Counted from the stretch's first letter, positions 27,487 through 36,138 are shown. The stretch: DNA of 64,000 bases from Sphingosinicella microcystinivorans (GCF_027941835.1 NZ_CP116005.1:1317501-1381500); one strand, 5' to 3'. The notes: a model not told the origin generated them from the sequence alone. Numbers and translations are program-made.

Positions 27487-27817
27487 GACCGGGAAGAGAA
27501 GCAAGCGGTCCGGGTGATCGGGCTGTCCTGTTGGTGCTTCTGTCAGTCATCTGCCGGATCGTTCGGCCTTCCTTCCTGCGATGCGCGTCTGCGCCGGCCT
27601 GTCCGGCGGAGCAACGGCGCCGCCCGGGCTATTTTCCGTCGGCGGGCCGGGGGCCCGCCTTTACATCGCGAAGCAAAATAGCCCGGGCTTTGCCGTCCTG
27701 CGCTGATCGCTGCGGCCGTCCGCTTCGCTCCCGGTGCGCCGCCGGTCTGGCCGTCACCAGAGGACGCGCGAAGGAAGGCCGGGAGAACGCCCGGCTCCGC
27801 TATCAGGAGCGCACCCC
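27487..27817. other. 331-base gap with a nested inverted repeat
   Basis: No gene. It is filled by the inverted repeat described at 27622-27688 and GC-rich flanks, and ends in the ribosome site AGGAG of the DUF2493 gene. Confidence 0.6.
27622..27688. repeat. Nested inverted repeat (cruciform-prone)
   Basis: Outer arms GCCCGGGCTATTTT (27622-27635) and AAAATAGCCCGGGC (27675-27688) are perfect 14-base complements. Inside lies a second hairpin, GGCGGGCC (27641-27648) with GGCCCGCC (27652-27659). Each outer arm itself contains the palindrome GCCCGGGC. It sits between the toprim and DUF2493 genes. Possible roles are a transfer or replication site, a transcription barrier or an operator. Confidence 0.7.
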
Positions 27818-28747
27818 ATGCAAGACTATGACGATCACGAACCCGAACACGCATCTTCCCCCACGGCGCACTTGCTCGAAGAACTCAGCCTCTATGGCTA
27901 CCGCCCCTTCTCGGACGAGGCCGACCCCAGGCCGCTGCCCGAAGAGCGGATCGCGTCCGGTGCGATCGCCGACATGTTCGACGCCCTGATCGCCACCATG
28001 CTCGACACCCGTCTCGAGCCTGACCTTGAGGAACTGTGCTGGTCGACCGTCAACATCTTCCACCGCGCCACCGGCCGCGTGCAGCGCGAACTTGATGACA
28101 ACGAGGATGCCCAGCGCCGCAGCCAGGGTGAACAGGATGGCTCGGAAGTCCGCTCGGTCGAACTTGAACGGCTCCTGCGCGAAGGCCTGTCGCTGATCGA
28201 ACGCCGCAATGCCCTGGAATTCATGCGCGAAGCCGCCAGTGACCAGTACGAACGACACTTCCGCAAGCCCTGGACGCCGCGCACCGGATCACTCGTCCAC
28301 CACAAGACCCTGACGGCCGCGATGATCGACAGCCGCGACTTCCTCGCCGCCAAGCGCAAGGCCGAGATCGAGCCGCTGCTGCCAACCGGAACCCGCGTCG
28401 CTTTCACGGCTGGCCCTGACTACACCGACCACAAGCGGATCTGGGACGTGCTCGACCGAGTTCACGCCAAATATCCCGACATGGTCCTGTTCCACGGCGG
28501 CAACCCGACCGGGGGCGAACACATCGCGATGCTCTGGGCCCGCAACCGCAAGGTCCAGCATGTTGCCTTCCGGCCCGAGTGGGAACGCTACCGCAAAGCC
28601 GCCCCGTTTCGCCGCAACGATGCCATGCTCGAGGCCATGCCAAAGGCGGTGATCGCCTGCCCCGGCAACGGGATCAACGCCAACCTCGTCGACAAGGCGC
28701 GCAAGCTGGGGCTCAAGGTCTGGAAGGTGGGCGCAAGCGGCAGCTGA
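27818..28747 (+). CDS. DUF2493 (SLOG-superfamily-like) protein
   Basis: 309 residues. The C-terminal ~110 residues are the DUF2493 domain: RVAFTAGPDYTDHKRIWDVL, then MVLFHGGNPTGGEHIAMLWA and ACPGNGINANLVDKARKLG, a Rossmann-like nucleotide-binding fold related to SLOG sensors. The N-terminal ~190 residues are helical and acidic. DUF2493 genes are regular members of plasmid and ICE backbones; the ligand and function are unknown. Last gene of the rightward core; its stop faces the tonB stop 69 bases away. Confidence 0.85.
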   Translation: MQDYDDHEPEHASSPTAHLLEELSLYGYRPFSDEADPRPLPEERIASGAIADMFDALIATMLDTRLEPDLEELCWSTVNIFHRATGRVQRELDDNEDAQRRSQGEQDGSEVRSVELERLLREGLSLIERRNALEFMREAASDQYERHFRKPWTPRTGSLVHHKTLTAAMIDSRDFLAAKRKAEIEPLLPTGTRVAFTAGPDYTDHKRIWDVLDRVHAKYPDMVLFHGGNPTGGEHIAMLWARNRKVQHVAFRPEWERYRKAAPFRRNDAMLEAMPKAVIACPGNGINANLVDKARKLGLKVWKVGASGS

Positions 28748-28815
28748 GCGCCCATTTCGACAACGGCCGCCAAGCCTGAAGGTCCTTGCCGCAGTGTCCC
28801 TGCGGTCCAGGCCGC

Positions 28816-29535
28816 CTAACGAAAATTGATAGGTATCTCGAACGTCAGCTGCGTATCCGCGATGCCGGTCGGAGCACGTGGGAAAGGCGCCGCCTGACGC
28901 ACGGATCGAAGCGCGATCTTGTCGAGCTGAATCAGGCCGCTGGTTCGCGAAACGGCAGATTCGATGAGCGCGCCGTCGGGTGTAAGGCGGAACCGTATCA
29001 TGGCAGTTCCGCGCATGGTGACACCACGGGGCCGATGCGCATCGATCTGTCGCCAAAGCGCGGCTCGGTAGAGCTCGAGTGCAGATTCCCGTTCGGCCGC
29101 AGTCGAAAGCCTTTCTGGAGCCGGACCCGAAATGCTCATTTCGGCAGGTTTCACGGATTCGGACGCCGCGGGGACAGGGGCAGACGAGCCTGGCGCCGAT
29201 GACGTTTCTGCGCCTGGCGCTCTGGTCGGCCGACGTTCCGCTGGTTCTGGGAGGTGCGATGATGGAGCCGGCAGAGTGGCGGGCGTCGGCTCTGCCCTTT
29301 CCTCTCGCATCGCCACGGGCGGTATCACTGCCAGGGTCACGACGGTTAGAGCCGCCCCCCGATCCTTGGCATTATCGGGCCTGAAATCGAGGATGCTGGC
29401 AAGAGTTGCGGCCACAAGCAGATGCAAGATTGTCGTCGCGCACAGGGCAATCAGGCGGGCACCCTTCAGGCAGTCAGGCAGGGCCATCGGGTGATGACCC
29501 TGCGATGCCCCATCTGGTTGCCCGCCTGTGTTCAT
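28816..29535 (-). CDS. Energy transducer TonB
   Basis: 239 residues. One N-terminal membrane anchor (ARLIALCATTILHLLVAATLA), a Pro/Ala-rich periplasmic spacer (residues ~70-140), and a C-terminal TonB domain (GTAMIRFRLTPDGALIESAV, then FPRAPTGI and TFEIPINF). It couples the proton gradient to an outer-membrane receptor. Its start lies 2 bases after the stop of the TonB-dependent receptor gene, so it is very likely that receptor's dedicated partner in copper handling. ATG 29487 is an alternative start. Confidence 0.85.
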   Translation of the reverse strand: MNTGGQPDGASQGHHPMALPDCLKGARLIALCATTILHLLVAATLASILDFRPDNAKDRGAALTVVTLAVIPPVAMREERAEPTPATLPAPSSHLPEPAERRPTRAPGAETSSAPGSSAPVPAASESVKPAEMSISGPAPERLSTAAERESALELYRAALWRQIDAHRPRGVTMRGTAMIRFRLTPDGALIESAVSRTSGLIQLDKIALRSVRQAAPFPRAPTGIADTQLTFEIPINFR

Positions 29536-29537
29536 GC

Positions 29538-31688
29538 TCAGAAGCTGGCGCTGAGGCCAAAGTTTACCGAACGCCCACGACCGGGCACCGGCCGCAGCAC
29601 ACCGGTCGCCTTGTAATCGCCCAGCGATACGCCGCCGAGCGGCAGGTTGTAGCCCTTGTCGAACAGGTTTTCCGCCTCGACGCTCAGTTTTACCGGCCCA
29701 AGGTTGTAGGCAAGGCGCAGGTTGACGAGGGCGTAAGCGCTGGTCACCGGTTCGTTGCGGGTGGCGTCCACACGGGTTTTTTCTGCCACCCATTCGAGGT
29801 CGACGCCCGCTTCGACCGGCCCCTGGCGGTGGTCGAGCGCGACCTTAACGTTCAAGGGCATCTGATGGTAGAGCGGTGCATTATCGGAGAGGTTCTGGCC
29901 GCGCACCCAGGACAGCGACCCGCTGAGGCGTGTCCCGGCATCCTTGCCGCCATCCCAAAGCTCCACCTGACCAGACACGTCCACCCCGACAAATTCAGCC
30001 TTCTGGTTTGCGAACTGCAGTTGGACAAAAGGCATCGGCAGGCCCGACATCGGGTGCGTCAGATTCTTCACGAACGCGGCGTCGATGTAGTCATTGACGT
30101 GGGTGTAATACGGTGAAACCCGCAGTGACCAGGTATCGTCCGTTCCCTTGAACTCGATTGCCGCACTGACCGTATCGGCGCGTTCCGGCTTCAGGTTCAA
30201 ATTGCCAACATAGCCGTTGCCATCGCCATACCAGCCGATCATCCGGCTCGCCATGGTCCCGCGCCCCCAGGTATAGCGTTCATAGATATTGGGCGAACGA
30301 GCCTTGTGCGCATAGCCAAGCTCGATCGCGACCCCTGAAGTGGGCGCATAGCTTAGCAGCGCGGATGCGCTCCAGTTGTTGTCGGTGCGTTTGTGTCCCA
30401 CCGCGTTGAAAGCATCCGCCGCCGTGGCGTCGGGCATGTTCATCATTGATGTGGAATAGGGCTGGACCTGCCCGGTATTCATGCGGACATGGTCAAGCCG
30501 CGCGCCGATCACGCTGGATAGCGTGTCGCTCCAGTGGGCTTCCCACTCGGCAAACCCGCCGATGCGGTCGCGCGTGCCGCCATTGATGTTCACGAAGGTG
30601 TTTGGCCCCATCATCATGTTGCCGGCTACCGGTGGCCAGTAGTCGTTCAGCCACTGGTGGTGGTATTCGCCGCCGAAGCGCAGCTTGTCACGCGCGGATA
30701 CCGGCAGTTCGAGCTTGAGCGCGGTGCTGAAGGTATGGACCTCGGTGATCATCGGCATGGCGCCGGGGAGCTTGTCCTCCAGGAAGTTCATCTCGTGGTC
30801 GGTATCGCGGTAATCAGCCGTGAACTTCACCGAGCCCCAGTCGAATTCTCCGTCATAACCGGCGTTGAGGAACCACGACTTGTTGGAGACCATGTCCATC
30901 GCCTGGTTGGCGAAGCCTTCATAGGGCGAAAAGTGGTAGCCACCCTTCAGCTTGAACAGCCCGGCATCGTTCTGAAACGCGAGGGCGAGGGCATGGTCGG
31001 TCTTGGCGTATTCGGTCGAGCGGACCCGCCCGAGATCGCCACCGGCCTTGTATTGCTGTGCCTGGGTATAGGAGCCGGTGTAGGTTGCACTGAGGTTGGC
31101 GCTCGCCACCGTCAGCAGCGCCGAGCCGCCAAAACCATCGCCGTTGGAACGATAGAACGCGGAAACCTCACCAGTCACCAGCGTGGTGCCGTCGCTAGCG
31201 AAGCGGGGAGCTACGCTCTCGACCGAGATGATCCCGCCGATGTTGTCGCCGCCCATGCTGACCGGCGCCACGCCCGGCACGACCCGGATCGATTCGATCG
31301 TCTGCGGAACCGTATAGGACAGCGGCGAATTCATGTCGTTGGGGCAGGACAGATCGATCGGCGCGCCATCAACCGTAATGCGCAGTCGCTGCTCGGACAG
31401 ACCGCGCAGAGCCGGCATCGAGGAGAACCCGCCGCCCGAATTGGCGCTGACACCGGGCAACTGGCGCAGCAGATCGCCGGTATCGCTTGTCGCGTTGTGG
31501 CGGCGCTTGATGTCCTCGCGTGTCAATTCTCGTCCTGTCACCGGAGCAGTGCCCACGCTATCGGCCGCATTTGCGGCATCTGCATCGACCGGGGGCAGTT
31601 GCGTGATTTCCTGTGCGTGCGCGGCAAACGGCAGCAGGGTGGATGAGGCGGCGAGCAGAACGCGCAGCGAGACAATTTTCGAATTCAT
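29538..31688 (-). CDS. TonB-dependent receptor, probably for copper
   Basis: 716 residues with a 25-residue signal peptide, a plug domain (GDLLRQLPGVSANSGGG, PALRGLSEQRLRITVDGAPI), and a 22-strand barrel ending in LSASF. Extracellular parts are rich in methionine (GNMMMGP, STSMMNMP), as in the OprC/NosA copper receptors. It is encoded between SCO and its own tonB. Copper as substrate is inferred from the Met clusters and from neighbouring PCu(A)C and SCO proteins. Confidence 0.85.
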   Translation of the reverse strand: MNSKIVSLRVLLAASSTLLPFAAHAQEITQLPPVDADAANAADSVGTAPVTGRELTREDIKRRHNATSDTGDLLRQLPGVSANSGGGFSSMPALRGLSEQRLRITVDGAPIDLSCPNDMNSPLSYTVPQTIESIRVVPGVAPVSMGGDNIGGIISVESVAPRFASDGTTLVTGEVSAFYRSNGDGFGGSALLTVASANLSATYTGSYTQAQQYKAGGDLGRVRSTEYAKTDHALALAFQNDAGLFKLKGGYHFSPYEGFANQAMDMVSNKSWFLNAGYDGEFDWGSVKFTADYRDTDHEMNFLEDKLPGAMPMITEVHTFSTALKLELPVSARDKLRFGGEYHHQWLNDYWPPVAGNMMMGPNTFVNINGGTRDRIGGFAEWEAHWSDTLSSVIGARLDHVRMNTGQVQPYSTSMMNMPDATAADAFNAVGHKRTDNNWSASALLSYAPTSGVAIELGYAHKARSPNIYERYTWGRGTMASRMIGWYGDGNGYVGNLNLKPERADTVSAAIEFKGTDDTWSLRVSPYYTHVNDYIDAAFVKNLTHPMSGLPMPFVQLQFANQKAEFVGVDVSGQVELWDGGKDAGTRLSGSLSWVRGQNLSDNAPLYHQMPLNVKVALDHRQGPVEAGVDLEWVAEKTRVDATRNEPVTSAYALVNLRLAYNLGPVKLSVEAENLFDKGYNLPLGGVSLGDYKATGVLRPVPGRGRSVNFGLSASF

Positions 31689-31732
31689 GGAATGCCTTTC
31701 CTGGAGTGATGCTTGAAAGTTCGAAGGTCGGT

Positions 31733-32368
31733 TCAGCCGATCAGGCGCTTGAGCTTGGCAAGCGCCGTCGCGTCGGGCTCGTGGGCGTCGATCGTGCCCG
31801 AGAACTCGCCTCTGGCGGTCATCAGGTAGATCGCGGCAGTATGATCGATGGTATAGTCGCCGCCCGGCTGCGGGACTTTGGCGGAGTAGACCCCATACCC
31901 CTTCTTGATCTGGGCCAGCTGGGCTTCGGTGCCGGTCAGCCCGATGATCGGGGTGCCGAACAGCGCCACATAGTTTCCAATATCAGCCGGCTTGTCGTGG
32001 CCGGGGTCGACCGAGACGAAGACGATATTGAACTTTGCGCCATCCGGGCCGAGTTGTTTCCGGAGCCGTGCCATGCGGGCAAGACTGGTCGGGCATACAT
32101 CGGGGCAACGGGTGAAGCCGAAGAAGATGGCATAGGGTTTACCCGCTAACGTCTTGTCGGTGACGCTCGATCCATCCGGGGCGGTCAGAACAAACGGACC
32201 GCCGAACGCACTGGCATATTGGCTGGCTGGATCGCCGGGAGGATGGCCGCGATCATAGATCACGGCCAGTGCGATCAATACGCTCACACCTGCAGCCACC
32301 CACAGGCCTGCGCGCAGCCGCGCCAGTCCCTTGCGCCCGGCTTTCTGCTCAGTGCCCTGCATGGCCAC
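31733..32368 (-). CDS. SCO family copper protein
   Basis: 211 residues: one N-terminal membrane anchor (residues ~22-38) and a periplasmic thioredoxin fold with the copper motif CPDVC (C88, C92) and the distal His in IDHTAAIYLM. SCO proteins insert copper into the CuA site of cytochrome oxidase or act as thiol reductases. The N-terminus overlaps the end of the PCu(A)C gene by 20 bases. These two proteins usually cooperate in copper delivery. Confidence 0.92.
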   Translation of the reverse strand: MAMQGTEQKAGRKGLARLRAGLWVAAGVSVLIALAVIYDRGHPPGDPASQYASAFGGPFVLTAPDGSSVTDKTLAGKPYAIFFGFTRCPDVCPTSLARMARLRKQLGPDGAKFNIVFVSVDPGHDKPADIGNYVALFGTPIIGLTGTEAQLAQIKKGYGVYSAKVPQPGGDYTIDHTAAIYLMTARGEFSGTIDAHEPDATALAKLKRLIG

Positions 32369-32840
32369 TGTCCATCGAGCCCGAGGAGGTCACGGGCAGA
32401 ACCGAGACTTGCACTGTCACGCTGCCTGCGCGCTGGAAACGCAGCGTTACGGGAAAGCGCTCGCCTTGGCGCAGCTGGCGCTTCAGCCCCATGAACATGA
32501 TGTGATAGCTGCCGGGCTTGAGTTCGAGCGTGCCTCTAGCTGGCACGGCGATGCCACCCTCGACCCGGCGCATGCGCATGATGCCGCCATCCATGGTCAT
32601 GGTATGGAGTTGCACTTCGGCGGCCACAGGGCTGGTGCCGGACAGGAGGCGGTCCGCTGCGGCTCCGCGGTTGGAGATGGTCATGAACCCGCCGCCCACG
32701 GACTGCCCGGCTGCCGTCTCGCGCGACCAGGCATGATGAACAGCAAGGCCCTCGGACTGGTTGGCTTGCGCCAGGGCGGAGGTGCCCAGGGCAGCCAATG
32801 CAGCCATCGGAACGAGAATTCTGGACTGAAGGAACATCAT
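32349..32840 (-). CDS. PCu(A)C periplasmic copper chaperone
   Basis: 163 residues from ATG 32840; a second ATG is the next codon. Sec signal peptide, then the DUF461/PCu(A)C fold with copper ligands in VQLHTMTMDGGIMRM and the downstream HIMFMGL, the usual H-M ... M ... H-x-M spacing. The tail (GSMDSGHAGH) adds Met and His. It passes Cu(I) to CuA sites with SCO. The start overlaps the stop of the small upstream gene (ATGA). Confidence 0.92.
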   Translation of the reverse strand: MMFLQSRILVPMAALAALGTSALAQANQSEGLAVHHAWSRETAAGQSVGGGFMTISNRGAAADRLLSGTSPVAAEVQLHTMTMDGGIMRMRRVEGGIAVPARGTLELKPGSYHIMFMGLKRQLRQGERFPVTLRFQRAGSVTVQVSVLPVTSSGSMDSGHAGH

Positions 32841-33034
32841 GGATTGCACTCCTGTGCGACAGAGCCGGCAGGTATTTCCTGTGCGGCGAGAGAGTGGGTG
32901 GGTTCGATGAAACCAAAGCCGAGCGCGGTGTCGGCAAGGCGCAACGCGGCGCAAAGAACGATTGCCTTCCACACCTTGAGGCGGAATCGCTTCAAGCTCT
33001 GGTGGCGTTGGTCGGAAACGGCGAGGATGCTCAT
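32837..33034 (-). CDS. Small hypothetical protein in the copper operon
   Basis: 65 residues, with a basic start (DQRHQSLKRFRLKVWKAIVLCAALRLADTALGFGFIEPTHS) that could form one membrane or amphipathic helix. No family recognised. It is tied to both neighbours: 3 bases after the DUF2244 stop and overlapping the PCu(A)C start by 4 bases, which favours real translation. Confidence 0.55.
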   Translation of the reverse strand: MSILAVSDQRHQSLKRFRLKVWKAIVLCAALRLADTALGFGFIEPTHSLAAQEIPAGSVAQECNP

Positions 33035-33037
33035 GGC

Positions 33038-33568
33038 TCAGCACCCCCGTGTCTGCGCGAGGGCCGCAGCTACCAGCGGGGCAACGGCGCGGCGTTCATC
33101 AAGGCTGAGGCAGCGCCCGAATTCGATCGAGCCATCCCGGCCCCGCAGGAACAGGCGCAATTCGGATGGACTGCGGCCCTCTGCGGCAAGCCGCATCCAG
33201 AATGAGGGCAGTTCGACCTGCTGCCCGGCGCTATCACGATGCCGCACCCTGCCTTCGGCAAGTTCGAGCGTTTCGCTGGCAGGCCGGGACTTGCCATGCC
33301 TTTCGAGCGCGAACGTCAGACCCGCAAGGGCAAGGATCGAGAAGGCAGGGACGAGCCAGTGACCTTTTAGCGCGGGCGCGATGCTGGTAACCAAAAACAG
33401 CAGGGCAATGACACTGAAACAGACCCGCGCTTCCTGCGTCAGGTGCGAGCGGTTCTCCTGCATGTGCAGGATGAGGGGCCTGGAAGTGCCCCGTTCGGGC
33501 ACTGCAACCAGCTTTTCAGGCTGGGGCGCCCAGGGCCGCTGCGATGAACGGCACAACAGTTCGTACAT
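33038..33568 (-). CDS. DUF2244 membrane protein
   Basis: 176 residues with two adjacent membrane helices at about 50-88 (ARVCFSVIALLFLVTSIAPAL, then WLVPAFSILALAGLTFAL) followed by a cytoplasmic domain (WMRLAAEGRSPSELRLFLRGRDGSIEFG). This layout fits DUF2244, often found beside cytochrome oxidase and copper genes; no function is proven. Placed second in the copper operon after the DUF2946 gene. Confidence 0.78.
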   Translation of the reverse strand: MYELLCRSSQRPWAPQPEKLVAVPERGTSRPLILHMQENRSHLTQEARVCFSVIALLFLVTSIAPALKGHWLVPAFSILALAGLTFALERHGKSRPASETLELAEGRVRHRDSAGQQVELPSFWMRLAAEGRSPSELRLFLRGRDGSIEFGRCLSLDERRAVAPLVAAALAQTRGC

Positions 33569-33646
33569 GGAAATGTGCTCCGGCTAAGCCGGTGCACGCG
33601 CAAAATGGGCGCAGGACCGGCCGGTCCGACAAATCGGTTCAGATTG

Positions 33647-34051
33647 TCAGACGAGAGCCGGCGGTCCGCGCAGCGGCGGACGGAGATGGAATACGCGCTC
33701 AGGATGGGCTGTGCGGGTCGGCACAAAGCCCAGAGCCAGGATGAAGGCCAGCGCCAGCGCCAGCAATGCCGGATCGGCACCCGACATCGACGCCATGGAC
33801 AGCGAGGTGAAGGGACATTCGCCCTTGCCCTGCTTGCCGCTTGAGTCGCTGCCGCCATCCTTCATCGGGATGGCGATCTGCTTGACCGCGTGATTGCCAA
33901 AGGCGTCATCGCAGATCTGCACTGTCAGAAACTTGGAGTTCTGGCCGATCATGAAGCCTGTCGGGACGATTGCCTTCATGCACAGCGTCGCCAGCACCAG
34001 CACGATAGCCAGAGCTCGATGTCGCAGGAAAAAGGCGCGAACAAGATTCAT
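33647..34051 (-). CDS. DUF2946 family protein
   Basis: 134 residues: an N-terminal membrane helix (ALAIVLVLATLCMKAIVPTGFM), a Cys-containing QICDD segment, GKGECPFTSLSMA in the middle, and a second membrane helix (LLALALAFILALGF). DUF2946 proteins are typically found near copper TonB receptors. Probably the first gene of the leftward copper operon, as no same-strand gene lies close upstream. Confidence 0.82.
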   Translation of the reverse strand: MNLVRAFFLRHRALAIVLVLATLCMKAIVPTGFMIGQNSKFLTVQICDDAFGNHAVKQIAIPMKDGGSDSSGKQGKGECPFTSLSMASMSGADPALLALALAFILALGFVPTRTAHPERVFHLRPPLRGPPALV

Positions 34052-34107
34052 GTCGGGCCGCCCTATGCGATCATCGGTTATTTGTCATCCCCGGACCGCT
34101 TCGCCAA

Positions 34108-34233
34108 AAAGCGGGCAGTATCCGCCGGGCCGGTATTGTCCGGGTCAAGGAAGTCGAGCGCGACGATGGCCGGATCGAAGTGGAAGGCTATGACGCGAAG
34201 GGACGCGAAATCGAACTCGTCATGGATGCTGCC
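34108..34233 (+). pseudogene. PepSY-domain gene fragment
   Basis: On the plus strand the frame reads AGIVRVKEVERDDGRIEVEG, then YDAKGREIELVMD, which is the second half of a PepSY domain. There is no start or N-terminal half upstream, and after VMDA the frame runs into unrelated sequence. It lies antisense between the DUF2946 and Fic genes. Read as the remnant of a recombination event. Confidence 0.6.
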
Positions 34234-34336
34234 GGCAAGCGGTGCTCGCAACCCGGGTCGATCATCGCTGGGATGACTGACGGCAACGAGCCCATTCGCC
34301 CGCAGACGGCCTGGCGAATGGGCATTGCGCCTGTGG

Positions 34337-35452
34337 TCAAAACGCCTCCCGGCCCTCCGCAATGTTCAGCAATTCCGAAAACACGAATGTTGCGGGTGCC
34401 CGCCCGGAGGCGGGCACCAGTTCTCGCAGCAAGCCGTTGTCGCGCAGGTCGCGGATAATCTTGCGGGCGGTCGCCGGCGGGATCTGGGCCGAGGCGATGA
34501 AGTCCGGTGTCTGAAAGATCGGGCGCTGGAAGATCCAGTCCAAAGCTCGCACGGCATATTGCGAGTGAGTGATCTCGACCACCCAATCGCGCTTGTCCTG
34601 ATGTAGCGCCAGAATCGCCTGGGCCTTCTGGGTGTTGGCTTCTGCCTGGGCGATGATGCCGCGCAGGAAGAAGGCCACCCATCCGCTCCAATCGTCGTCG
34701 CGGGAAACGGCCAGCATCCGGTCGTAATACTCGTCCCGATTGGCTTCGAGGTATTCCGACAGGTAGAAATTGGGGCGCGACAACAGCCCATGGGCATAGA
34801 GGAACAGCGGGATGATCAATCGCCCGATGCGCCCGTTGCCATCGAGGAAGGGGTGGATCGATTCAAACTCGGCATGAACGATAGCCAGTTGCACCAGCCT
34901 ATCCGGCGCATCGGCATGAATATAGGCTTCCCAGCCCGCCATTGCGTCCTCGATGCGATCGGCACCTGGCGGTACGAAGCGTGCCTGTTCGATGGTGCAA
35001 CCGTCCGGACCGATCCAGTTGGGGATGCGGCGGTATTCGCCCGGATCCTTGTGACGGCCGCGCACACCATCCATCAAAACCCGATGCGTGGCCTTGATCA
35101 GGCGTTGCGACAGCGGAAGCTCCGCCATCAGGCTGTCCGCCTCGCGCAGGGCGGCGCGATAGTTCAGCACTTCGCGTGCGTCGGCTTTCTTGGGCGTGCT
35201 CTCGTCAAACAGATGCCCTTGCGCCTCGAACTCCAGAACCTCGCCAAGCGTTACCTGCGTTCCCTCAATTTTGCTGGAGAGCACGGCTTCGCGAGCCGTC
35301 AACGGCGAAAGCAGAATGTCGGGATTGGGAATGCTGGAGAGGACGCCCTCATAGCGCGCAATGGCGGCATTGGCTGGCCCGACCAGCGGAAACAGCGCGC
35401 CCAGATCAAGCGTTGCGGGCGGGAAACGTCCTTCGTGATAGACAACAGGCAA
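34337..35452 (-). CDS. Fic family protein (class II, self-inhibited)
   Basis: 371 residues. The AMPylation motif HPFLDGNGRIGR is at 200-211. Upstream, SSKIEG at 59-64 fits the inhibitory (S/T)xxxE(G/N) helix, so this is a class II Fic enzyme that blocks its own ATP site. The C-terminal ~90 residues form a winged helix-like region (SAQIPPATARKIIRDLRDNG), which could bind its own promoter. Fic enzymes transfer AMP to Ser/Thr/Tyr of target proteins; the target is unknown. A set of TTTGATG repeats lies just upstream. Confidence 0.9.
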   Translation of the reverse strand: MPVVYHEGRFPPATLDLGALFPLVGPANAAIARYEGVLSSIPNPDILLSPLTAREAVLSSKIEGTQVTLGEVLEFEAQGHLFDESTPKKADAREVLNYRAALREADSLMAELPLSQRLIKATHRVLMDGVRGRHKDPGEYRRIPNWIGPDGCTIEQARFVPPGADRIEDAMAGWEAYIHADAPDRLVQLAIVHAEFESIHPFLDGNGRIGRLIIPLFLYAHGLLSRPNFYLSEYLEANRDEYYDRMLAVSRDDDWSGWVAFFLRGIIAQAEANTQKAQAILALHQDKRDWVVEITHSQYAVRALDWIFQRPIFQTPDFIASAQIPPATARKIIRDLRDNGLLRELVPASGRAPATFVFSELLNIAEGREAF

Positions 35453-35503
35453 TGGCGTCTCCGTCAGGCGGGCGTAGGCTAGTGCGCACGAATCACAACG
35501 CGC

Positions 35504-35600
35504 TTTGATGATCGTCTATCAACAGCTATACCATTTGATGATCGCAAAGTAGGGTTTTGCCTACATCAAACACCTTTGATGTTCACAGACGATCACCAAA
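35504..35600. promoter_or_regulatory. Repeated operator-like sites upstream of fic
   Basis: TTTGATGATCG occurs at 35504-35514 and again at 35534-35544, exactly 30 bases apart. TTTGATG also appears at 35575-35581, and its complement CATCAAA at 35564-35570. TTTGATGATCGTCT (35504-35517) is matched by an inverted copy at 35587-35600 with one mismatch. The cluster covers the expected fic promoter. Confidence 0.55.
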
Positions 35601-35640
35601 GGCTTCACACGTATCGGATCAGGCCGGTTCCATCGCAAGA

Positions 35641-36138
35641 TGGTGACACGCCTCGAAGAGGAGACCCGGATCGGCAAAGGCGGGACCCTGGCGGCGCAGC
35701 TGTCGCGGCTCGACCTGATCGTGCTCGACGAGCTCGGTTATCTGCCGTTCGCCCGCTCGGGAGGGCAGTTGCTGTTCCACCTCATCAGCAAGCTTTATGA
35801 GCGGACCAGCGTCATCATCACCACGAACCTCGCCTTCGGCGAATGGCCGACCGTGTTCGGCGATCCCAAGATGACCACGGCGCTGCTCGACCGCGTCACC
35901 CACCACTGCGATATCGTCGAGACGGGCAACGACAGCTGGCGCTTCAAAAACCGCAGCTGACAGCCACCTTCGGCGCCTTCAAAAATCTATCTTGCGCTGC
36001 GCGCGCCTCCGGTCGGGCTACGCCCGCCCTCCGCCGCACGCAGCGCAAGGCCATCTTCAACAAACCAGCATCATATTATCCGAAAAGGGGGTCCCTCTTC
36101 GACGCCGATCGGGGGTCCCTTTTGAACGCCGTTTGACA
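35641..36138 (+). mobile_element. IS21-family fragment (3' end of istB plus right end)
   Basis: 498 bases identical to 59448-59945, the right end of the complete IS21-family copy. It encodes the last ~106 codons of IstB (Walker B-type [12 protein letters not shown] retained, Walker A lost) and ends with the right terminal repeat. The left boundary falls in the middle of istB, so the copy is truncated and inactive. Confidence 0.9.
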
